Positions 1 to 10,500 of a stretch of DNA of 64,000 bases are shown piece by piece. The notes beneath the pieces are model-generated. The model had not been told where the DNA came from and ran no database searches. It saw nothing but the letters and a program-made list of their open reading frames with translations. Numbering within the stretch: the first letter of the stretch is position 1; every line of letters begins with the position of its first letter. The position numbers were made by a program, and so were the translations under genes. The DNA is from Lineus longissimus. Lineage: Eukaryota > Nemertea > Pilidiophora > Heteronemertea > Lineidae. The stretch lies in NCBI RefSeq assembly GCF_910592395.1, contig NC_088316.1, forward strand, positions 19,778,001 to 19,842,000, given 5' to 3'.

Positions 1-1741
1 CAGGCAGCAGCCCTTGGGCTCCTAGGTGGTGGCCGAGGTCGTGGTGGTACCTCGCGTGGTGGCTTCAGAGGAGGGCTGCGTGGTCGTGGCCGTGGGGCAG
101 CAGGACGCTCGATCGATCATCGCCCCAGGATGTTGTCGGTGACAGGCTTTGAAGCTTCGGATGCAGAAGCGGTGCTTACTCATTGTGCTGTAAGTTTGGA
201 ACCCGACAGAGCAAAGTTGGGTTAATATGGTCAACAATTTTAGGGAAAACATTTACTCTTGATGTTCAGTGGATTCATGCTTGCCCTGGTGGTATAGGCA
301 CTGATTACAAGGTTCCAAGGTCTCTTTGATGTTCATTAACCAACACTAACGTGCATCTGCCATGAATTCAAATGTTTGACATCAGATGAGTCAGCACCAA
401 GACGTGAGTTTTCAATGGGTACTGATGATTATTTTTGGTCATATCTTGCAGATGTTTGGTGTGTTAGAAACGTCTGATTTTGATGACTCAAACACTACTC
501 TCGTGGTGACATACAAGACTAGGAAAGAAGCGGAACTCGTGAGTATATCATGGTGTTGACATGTTCAGGTCCCCCTGAAGTGTGGATGACGTGACAATTT
601 CAATTCATCAGCATTTTGCTCCAGCCTGTCTAAGCATGCCAAACATGCTCTGGAAACATTAGTCAGATCGAATACTATACTTGGTGACACTTTTGAATAC
701 TCATACATGTACCTGCCAACCCGTCGTATTTTCCGTATTTAGTCCGGAAATCCGTCAAAAAAAAACCGAGTCCGGAAAGTACGGATATAATAACCCCTTT
801 AAAAGTCCGGTTTCGAACTTTTTGCGTTTTGTCATTTTGATTTTCGGTCGTTCTGTTGATTTTCGTGTGCCAATGTCAGTCTCGCGCAACTATCTCGCAT
901 ATTCATTTATGAGCACTGGGCTTTTCCATTGCGTGTTCAAGTTTAATTTTCTCTGCGTTGTGCAAGCCTGGTAACCATCAATAATGGCGGATTTCACTTG
1001 ATTTTCTAGTCGATTTACGCATGCATTTACATAACAATTACTGTGTTTTTGCCAAATTGACCTAGATTGTGGTTGTACATGAGATAGGCAGCTGTAATGC
1101 GTTTGATTTTACAGTAATCTGACTTGCGACTTGAGAGTCCTGAAGGACTCCCCAAAAGTCTGAAGTTCAAGGAAAACCAGCGAGGAGAGGCCCGCAGATT
1201 GAATTTATGCGATCAACTAACTTCTTCTGAATTTGGTCATTTTCTTCCAGGCTGTCATTGGTGCCAAGAAGTTCAACAGTAAAGTGTTGACAGTTGAATG
1301 GCATAGACCAGTCTCGGTGACCATGATGCCAGTCACGACTAATCCCTCTGATGTCACACTCTCCCTGGAGAGGGAGCTGGCGGCAGCTGTAGCTGATGAT
1401 CAAGACGATGATGTAAGTAAAGCCATGTAGCAGGGTTCAGTGGGATTTTGTGGACAGTGTGGGTCGTTGCTCTCAGTTGATGAGTGGTTGAGGTAGGTAT
1501 CGCCTGTAAGAAACACCACTTCAAGCCATCAGCTGCAACTCATTTCATTGTGGACGCAGTTTCGAATAACTGAGTTAATCTATGATAGATCCTACTACGG
1601 TCAAACAATTCTTTGTAAAACACGTTGATGATTTGTGCCATTTTGTTTCAGATTGATGAGATGGATGAGGAACTCCTGTTGGACCTCGAGGAGGAGGAGG
1701 AAGAGGATGAGGCTGATGAGAGTCGATCTTGGAGGCGGTGA
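1..1741 (+). CDS. RBM26: RBM26/RBM27-like RNA-binding protein, C-terminal part (5' partial)
   Basis: Four coding exons in phase: 1-189, 452-538, 1251-1412 and 1652-1741 (TGA at 1739-1741), each bounded by GT/AG sites. The first opens with an RGG/GR-rich stretch and then starts an RRM-like fold (MLSVTGFE). The second and third complete it (TLVVTYKTRKEAE, then AVIGAKKFNSKVLTVEW). The last is a very acidic tail ending in SRSWRR-stop. This order of RG-rich linker, C-terminal RRM and acidic tail ending in S-W-R-R is what I recall for metazoan RBM26/27. These are nuclear poly(A)-RNA-binding proteins of the PAXT/exosome-targeting system. The N-terminal part (PWI-like, zinc finger, first RRM) lies left of the window. 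RBM26 and RBM27 are vertebrate paralogues, so the symbol is by family only. Confidence 0.85.
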
Positions 1742-4720
1742 GCAACGTGGCCACAGCATCACGATGGCTCGAGGAGGCCATCTTGTAGAATACTACGACA
1801 TACTAGGACATCTCGCCGTCGAATCTGTATCGCGAGTCGGATATCTGTGAACTTTCACCAGGATGGATTCTATGATGTGTTAATGGACACTGAGAAAAGA
1901 CGATGACAAACTGCCAGGGTCTGCTGGTTCAAACAACGTTGGTCACTAATTGGTGTTGCCTAAAACTGTCATCTGTGGAATTAATGACAATTGTAGTTTT
2001 ATGTCTAATTGCCAATATTATGCTTTCGTTTTATGAACCAGTTAGCCCAGAACTGAACTTATTCGGACTTGACCTATTCTGCTCAATTAGACGTAGGGAC
2101 ACTGGGGCTGTGTGTGCTTCTCATCATGAGCATATGTCATGATTTGAGAATTGAGGGTGTTCAAGTGACATTTGGGAAAATTATGATAAGGTGGCTGATT
2201 ATGGTTACACAGCTATAATTACAGTACTAGTTGCTTGTGGGCACACATATATAAATTGGGGCGAAAACAGTGATGGAGATGAAGCATCACCCTCAAATCT
2301 CAGCATGCTAAAACAGTCCAAATGGAAGTCTTTGTAAAGCTCTTTACTTGTCAATGTGTTGCTATTGCATTACACTATGGAAATCAATTGGGGTCGCTTC
2401 ATATCCGTGGGCTTTGGTTTGGGAATCTCCATGAAATTGAGTTGCTTATCTCCTGTGCTTGGTGGTGTCATTGCCTCCCATTTGGAGTCTGTTATTATGA
2501 GCAGAACCTGCAGACTGTACAGAGAGTTTTCAGAGCGTTATATTTCTAAGTCAGTTACATAGTACTGCATACTTTGCTTGGATAGTTTAAAATACATGTT
2601 ACTTGTTTGTACAGCCTACCGTTGGAAAAAAGAAAACAAGAGTCACATACTGCAGCATTGATGTTACTGTGTGTATTTTATGCCATTATTTGTGTTGTGT
2701 ATTTATTTTTGTCATATTGATAAAAATCATGGGGGTTCCAGTCGGTATGAGACAGCTTTGCAGATTTCTGGGGTAAGACTCGTATCAGAGTTGGAACTGA
2801 TAATCTCTTTAGGGTCAATCAAACTCCAATTTCTCTGTGACGATGAGATGAATTGTGGCATATGATTTCTGTGGCAGTTGTGTTCTGTCTCGTTCTAAGT
2901 TTTTATTGAATTGGCTAAAGTGAATGATGTGTTGCTTGGTTGTCAAACCAGAAGATTTTGTTCTTTTCTTGGAAATTTTTCCTCAGTTCTTGGCATGAAA
3001 TGATGTATTTCATCTCCAAACATACATGTACAGTATCAAAAAGAGCACAGTGCTTACAAGCCAAGGGATAATGCTCAAGGCAAAGTAACATTTAGTATGA
3101 CTTTGAGTTGTATGGGACAACAATTTGAGGTTACACAGGGATAGTATCACTTATGTACAGAATTCTTTATGTATATATTGAAGATACATGTATAAGCATT
3201 GTGGTAGCATAAAAATCTAGAGCCATAATTAAGTGTCTTATAAAGTTCGACAAGCACTATACACGCTATAGTTACGAAACAATATACTTTGAAATTTTAT
3301 TTTTGCGTATACATCTGGATACCGGTACTGTAACTTAAAACTATGCAGATTTGACAAAAGTTGTAGAAAAGTTCTTTGTATCAGACATTGTGTATACCTA
3401 GATAATTTGAGTCGAAACAGAAGCACAAAATCATGTGGTCTACGATCAGCGTCAAATATATGGTGCCTGCTTGCCCAAGTTTCAGAGGGCTTTCGCCTTC
3501 GCTTGTCATGACCATTTGATAATAGGGCGCTGATTTTGTTGTGTATCTGGTATTTTGACATTGGTAAGCGAGGGTTCTTTCCTATTTGTACAGTGTTTTC
3601 CTATGGCTTTTGAAGTCGGACTGTGGAGTTGTGACATTCATTAATATTCTATTGTGAAGGGGAAGGACTGTATGAGATCAAGTCTGATGAATTGATGGTA
3701 TGTAAGATGCACTGTATTGAGGTAGTGTAACATCTATTGTAATAGTATACTGTATGAGGATTGTACTGTTTGAAGATATGCTGTGTGAAAAAATGTAAAT
3801 GAAAAGATGAAGAGAATAAAAGAAAAGAAAAGATCTCACAAAAGAAAAAAAGAACACCATGAGACAAGAAAAGAGTGAGACAAGAAAAGAGAGCACCAAC
3901 AAAAGCTCCAACGAAAAAAGATATGTATGTCAGCACTTTCAATAGAAAAAAAACAAAAAAAAAAAAATTTCAAAAGAGATCAACGGTCACAATGAAAAGC
4001 TTGTTCTATTGAAATGATGCTACATGTTAGTGTCTTTCAATTCTTCCTCTCTTTCCTATCCCTCTCGGTCCTATGACATCTGCTTGTCCTGGCTATCCTG
4101 TCTTGGCCAGGTTTCATGAGCCGTTAGAATAAGCTGGTTGCATAGGACTGGATTCCTTCCTTCCTCTCTTGGGCCTTCGCCTGAAGAAACAGAGCACAAG
4201 ACAGTCAAGACCCGTAAGAAGCCAGTCAAAGACCTAAAGTCGAATCAAGACCCGTAACAAGCAAGTCAAGACCCAAGTAAAGACCAAGACAAGCAAAGTC
4301 CAGTCTCAAGAAACGCAAGAAGTCCTGATCCATGAGTACAGGTGCCATCGTAATTCCGATTTTCTGCATAATTCACTGCAAGTTGACTCTCAAAAATTGT
4401 TCTCTTCCTATTTTGCAGGATTCTGTTGTGATGACCTACGCAGACACAGATTGGTGAAGTAATGCAGCAGTCAATCAGAACCCTATGCCCCCCCTGGTCT
4501 GGCATTCGACACTCGGAGAGATTTTGGAGGGTCAGGATTCTACATGTTTTCACCTGCGTGAAAGAGTCTATTTGACAGGAATTCACCATGTGTATAAAAG
4601 CTGTGCTGGACTGACTGGCAAGGAGTCCAGATATTTCTTTGGAATTCCATTAGAAATCAAATGAAGAAATGACAGAAAGTATTTTTTCATGAACTGTCAG
4701 GTTTATTGGGTTTTTTAAAT
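1742..4720. other. RBM26-like 3' UTR and intergenic DNA
   Basis: No exon-like coding segment is visible. The stretch after the stop codon at 1741 is AT-rich and carries an AATAAA at 3815-3820, which could end a 3' UTR of about 2.1 kb. From about 3775 to 3970 the + strand is strongly purine-rich and ends in an A-run. From 4195 to 4310 there are short degenerate repeats around 'caagacccgtaa'. Confidence 0.4.
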
Positions 4721-6484
4721 ATTCCTGTTACACCTGTATAAACGACCAACCAATGCAGTCACAATCAGGACAATTAACTAGACGTTTGCTCCCGGGAATA
4801 GTATTCCTGTTACACCTGTATAAACGACCAACCAATGCAGTCACAATCAGGACAATTAACTAGACGTTTGCTCCCGGGAATAGTATTCCTGTTACACTGG
4901 TAAAGACGGCCTCACAATCAGGACAACTCGACATTTGCTCCAAGGGATAGCATTCCCTGTTACATAGCCGATCTACCAATGCAGTCACAGGACAACGAGA
5001 CGTTTCCTCGAGGGGATAGTATTTCCTGTTACACTGGTACAGACGACCTACCAGTTCAGTATCAATCAGGACAACGCGACATTTGCTCCAAGGGATAGCA
5101 TTCCCTGTTACACAGACGATCTGTCAATGCAGTCACAGAACAACGAGACGTTTCCTTCAGAGGATAGTATTCCCTGTTACACTGATACAGACGACCTGCC
5201 TGTTCAGTCACAGGACAACTTGACGTTTCCTCGAGGGGATAGTATTCCCTGTTACATTGGTACAGACGATCTGTCAGTGAAGACACAATCAGAGGTCTGC
5301 TAGACATTTCCTCCAGGGGATATTATTCCCTGTTACATTGGTACAGACGATCTGCCAATGAAGACACAATCAGAGGACTGCTAGACGTTTCCTCCAGGGG
5401 ATATTATTCCCTGTTACATTGGTACAGACGATCTGCCAGTGAAGACACAATCAGAGGCCTGCTGGACGTTTCCTCCAGGGGATATTATTCCCTGTTACAT
5501 TGGTACAGACGATCTTCCAGTGAAGACACAATCAGAGGCCTGCTAGACGTTTCCTCCAGGGGATATTATTCCCTGTTACATTGGTACAGACGATCTTCCA
5601 GTGAAGACACAATCAGAGGCCTGCTAGACGTTTCCTCCAGGGGATATTATTCCCTGTTACATTGGTACAGACGATCTGCCAGTGAAGACACAATCAGAGG
5701 CCTGCTAGACGTTTCCTCCAGGGGATATTATTCCCTGTTACATTGGTACAGACGATCTTCCATGCAGTGAAGACACAATCAGAGGCCTGCTAGACGTTTC
5801 CTCCAGGGGATATTATTCCCTGTTACATTGGTACAGACGATCTGTCAGTGAAGACACAATCAGAGGTCTGCTAGACATTTCCTCCAGGGGATATTATTCC
5901 CTGTTACATTGGTACAGACGATCTGCCAATGAAGACACAATCAGAGGACTGCTAGACGTTTCCTCCAGGGGATATTATTCCCTGTTACATTGGTACAGAC
6001 GATCTTCCAGTGAAGACACAATCAGAGGCCTGCTAGACGTTTCCTCCAGGGGATATTATTCCCTGTTACATTGGTACAGACGATCTTCCAGTGAAGACAC
6101 AATCAGAGGCCTGCTAGACGTTTCCTCCAGGGGATATTATTCCCTGTTACATTGGTACAGACGATCTGCCAGTGAAGACACAATCAGAGGACTGCTGGAC
6201 GTTTCCTCCAGGGGATATTATTCCCTGTTACATTGGTACAGACGATCTTCCAGTGAAGACACAATCAGAGGCCTGCTGGACGTTTCCTCCAGGGGATAGT
6301 ATTCCCTGTTACATTGGTAGAGACGATCTTCCAGTGAAGACACAATCAGAGGCCTGCTAGACGTTTCCTCCAGGGGATATTATTCCCTGTTACATTGGTA
6401 CAGACGATCTGCCAGTGAAGACACAATCAGAGGCCTGCTAGACGTTTCCTCCAGGGGATATTATTCCCTGTTACATTGGTACGG
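4721..6484. repeat. Minisatellite, 81-bp unit, about 21-22 copies
   Basis: The period is 81 bp (for example, the same motif begins at 5384 and 5465). Units share ttattccctgttacattgg and gacacaatcagagg. Copies from about 5290 onward are near-identical. Those from 4721 to 5290 are degenerate and of variable length (the first step is 82 bp, and one later unit carries a few extra bases near 5763). The homogeneous right part suggests recent amplification from that side. Because 81 is divisible by three, some units read open over several repeats, but most contain an in-frame TAG, so I do not treat it as coding. Confidence 0.95.
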
Positions 6485-6795
6485 TTCGGTCTTGTGAATG
6501 TTGTCTGGGCGACAGGTTTAAGGCTGTGACTGGAATGTTGAGCTTTCTTTGTTGCGGCTGTGTATGATATGACGACTGGCTGATTGTGATTGGAGCAAGA
6601 TCACGACAGGTGATTCCTGCATAAAGTTACTCAACCCAGACATTTAACAGACTCCATCCTTGTAAGTTTGCACTCTGGGAAATGTGTCGTATTGGCTCGG
6701 CTTCATGCCGAGCTGCCAGGCACTATTCAGTAGGGGGAAGGGCCAATGCATTTGTTTCACTTCCTCGATACTGAAGGTAAAGCACTACCTACCAA

Positions 6796-6835
6796 GTACA
6801 GTAGAACCTCTCATTAACACCTTCGATGGTGATGT
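6796..6835. mobile_element. Terminal fragment of a MITE with a CAGTAGAACCTC end
   Basis: The segment acagtagaacctctcattaa matches the left end of the complete element at 30468-30648 (acagtagaacctctctatta). Only one end is recognisable. The rest of 6485-7100 holds nothing else I can identify. Confidence 0.4.
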
Positions 6836-7582
6836 TTGGAGGGGCACTTTTTGCACCCAACTTTGTAATTCTTGCATACATGTAGTTGCAGCATTGGAAG
6901 TGGTCTGTCTCGGCCATAGGGTGAAGCAAGAGAAAGAGCAATTGACTGTTGACAGCCTCATCCTTTGAGTGGTGACGGCATCGAGAATGTTCACAGACAC
7001 TGTGCATCAGATGCTTTATGCCAGGGGGGGAGTTGCTTTCCATATTTCACTCCACATCCAGTCACAGAAGCCACTTCAATTCCATGCAAAAACTTGAAAA
7101 TATCAACTCATGTATGAATTAGAAGATCCTCTTTTATTATTAAGTACTTATTTGTGCCAATGGAAAATAGAAATAGCATTTTACATGTATACAAAACAAA
7201 TATCACCAGAAATCATTGGAATGTGATAAGTTCTATTCTATCAAGTTATTATTATACCAGTCCTCAACTTAAAACACTCCTCCACGAAATTTAGCAATTT
7301 TAAAAGGCACATTTCTAGCACCAAACATCTTCATATTAACACTCTGAAGACCACGTGTCAATCTCATTATTGAACATCCACCCGAGAATCCAATAGCTGT
7401 CCCAAGATTTCAACAGTAAGAGGAGCCTAGTATAAACCTGTCATACAATCTGGCAATTGAGACTATGATCAGATGACATGCAGAAAGCACAACACAGTTT
7501 TCTGTCTTGAAACGTTGAGTAATGGGAAAGTGAATGGCCTCAGTAGCATCGGTACTTTTCTTCATTTGGCACCTTGAGAGTC

Positions 7583-10500
7583 CTAATCTCTCCCCTTCAC
7601 AATAGATCTCAAAGGCTGAAATCGCAAAGTGTCGTCCTTTCCTGCTGGTTTCTTTGCAACAGGCTCCATGGTGAACATGTACGACCCTGTCGGGTAAACG
7701 TAGGCCTGAAAGGAATCACTTGTCGTGAATGTTCCAAGCTTTTTCCCGCTGAATGTCTCTGTGATGTTGTATTTATACAGGGTGTTCCCTACTAGAGTCC
7801 CAACTTTGTAGGATGCGAGGTGAGGGACACCGTCTGTACCCTTGTTTAGAATCACGAAAGCAAAACTGCCCGTTGGCTGGATTGGTTTACGCCAGAGCTG
7901 AATGTTGCCAGACTGAAAATAAAACAGGAAATTAGCTGAAACAGGGCATGACCTGTTGGCAGCCACATCACACATGTGGAGGTTGATAGAAGGACCAAAG
8001 ACAACAGCATCGTCACTGAAGTGAAACAAAGTATGTGGAATTGGTTGGGCCGAGATTACATGTAGAGGATGGAAACTCACACTTCTCCTCATGACGTGGC
8101 ATGAGTTGACATGGGATGCACCACACAGGGCTCATGGATGACTTATGCTCTCTAATAAGAGCCAAGAGGTGATGATGCCTTGCTTCATTCAGTTGGAAGC
8201 TTTAATGAATCACCATCTATCCATTCATACCTACCACTTGTATTCTTGTCCCCTGTACCCCGAGCTTGTCCTGATTGACTGCAATCACCCGTTTATTTTG
8301 CAGTATTGCTACAGATTCAGCTGGTATTGCACGAAGATCGACAGACATCACCAATGGAGCAGCCATCATCGCCCACATGGCCATCTGTGACTGCTGCTGG
8401 GTCAGACTGAGGCCATAGTCTCCCACAATCAACTGCAACAAACAGATATTTGTGCTCTTAGTCTGATTTCAAAATCCTCTTGTTCGTCTAACACGTTTTC
8501 AGGACTTTGACTTAAATCAAAATGCTGAATAAGTTGTGACTGATCAATCATTTAACACTTATTTTTAGTAAAGTAGTTCTATCAAGAGGTTCATTGTAAA
8601 TGTGTATTACGTGTTTCTGTCCCTGCAAAAAAGGATTGAGCTTGGCTACCTCAGGTGCAAACCCAAAATATCCCAATAAACCTTACCATATCTGGATCAT
8701 TGAAGTGCCCAGGACCAGCATAGCTGCTAAAATTAGCTGGATTTTTGCCATAATATTCTATAATGGACTCGATGCTATCCCAGGAATCCTGGATGTCACC
8801 ATAGTTCCTCCACATGTTGCAGTATTTGGCAATGGATTTGTAATCCGGCTAAATGAGGAGGGAGGAAAGTAGAACGAGGCATGAGATACTACTCAGAACC
8901 TATCAGTCAGCTACCTGACTGCCTGCCCTGGTCACACCCTTACCTTGCAGCCTGAAAATGAGGTCAGTTAGTGGACAGACGGGAAGAACAGAAAGAGTTA
9001 AGGATAGGAGGATGTAGTTTGAACATGTTCAAAGGAAATCCGTCAGAAACACAGATGCAGATGTTTTATTTTCAAGACAGTTACTGTTATATCATGGCAG
9101 AGTATAGGCAAGGATTTGCATTATGTTACACGACTCAACGGTTACTGGGTCTCATCAGTGTCGTTCAATTTGTTTTCAAAGGACTTTCTCAGTGGCAGTC
9201 TGGTGACTAGCACACTGGGAGTGATTTACATTACAACGTTACAATATCTCATGCCTATAATCTACCACAAATAGAAAACAAAACACATTCCGATACAGAA
9301 AGGGGTAGTTAGTAGGGGTAGTGTGAGTAGACACAATGTTAGAGAAAACCTATGCTAAGTATTCATTCTACTCTTACCACATCGGGATTGTTCCACGCCC
9401 CAGGTCCCGCAACCTGAGTGAAATTATCTGCATCATCCCCATAGTAATCAACTATGGAGACTACTGTGTCCCACTTATCATCAATATCAACGTAATTACG
9501 GAAAATATTACATGTTTTGGCAACATGGGGGTAGTCGGGCTGTGGAGAAATGAGCAGGAATTGAAATAAAGGATATAAAGAAAAGGGCATCGCCTGGCTA
9601 GAGGACTTGTGTCCATAGTTTACTTTATACTTGTACTACTGGTATCTCAACATCAATGAGTGGTACGGGTTAAGTGGTTTATTCAATGGTTTTGTTCCAA
9701 TTATGAGACACTTTCTGAACAGCTGACATCTCATCACATGAGATAACAGGACCAGCCAGGTGATCTGAGTCACATGAGCGATATGGCCCAAAAACTACAA
9801 ACTTTGGAAAAATTGAGTCAACATGCATATGTATTTGATCAATATTTGTACTCATTTCGGCCGTAACAATCAAGAAGTGAACCAATTTTGTGTACTGATT
9901 GTGGGTTATATTTACATTCTGCCTGATGAGATCACACTCATAGAGACCTTTATCGTAAAGGTCACTTCACAATAGCAGGAGTAAATTGGAAAAAAACCTG
10001 AACCAATGCTTCTACCGAACATGCAAGCAACACCTTGATCTGTTAAAAGAAAGATAAAGAATATGTGACCAAATTATGAGGTTAAGGACAGGTTACACCA
10101 TGACAGGTATCTCAGAGAAAAGTTTGAGAATATGAGGGTAGAAAGGAGAGGTTGGAACTACAAGGGAGGGGACCAATACTCACCTTATCAAGGTAGATCA
10201 GACTAGTCCCTCTGTGATGTTCTGACAGAATGGGTGTGACTGACAGGACAGGCAACCAGGGAGAATCAAACAATATACTTGGACAAGAACAATACATCAA
10301 GTACTTGATCATTGACAGCACATGTCTTCGAAAGAATGAACTTGCATTGTTTTGACAAGAAATGAAAAAGCATATTTGTCATCATATTAGAAGAACATTG
10401 CTTGAAATTACACGAAGCAATTTCTCCCATTTCAAATGTTCAGTGCAGTTTATGAAAGCACAAAGCTACAACATTGAACAGTCAAACTTAACTTTCACTC

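Noticed and set aside
6172-6360. Open reading frame with 27-residue repeats inside the minisatellite
   Set aside because: It is a consequence of an 81-bp period. Most neighbouring units carry an in-frame TAG, and there is no splice or start context.
4721-6484. Possible CRISPR-like array
   Set aside because: Whole units are repeated with no unique spacers, and the context is a split-gene eukaryotic genome.
8687-9539. Exons 4a and 4b as consecutive constitutive exons
   Set aside because: They would keep the frame, but the protein would contain the catalytic Asp segment twice, which no GH27 barrel has. Alternative use is the more plausible reading.
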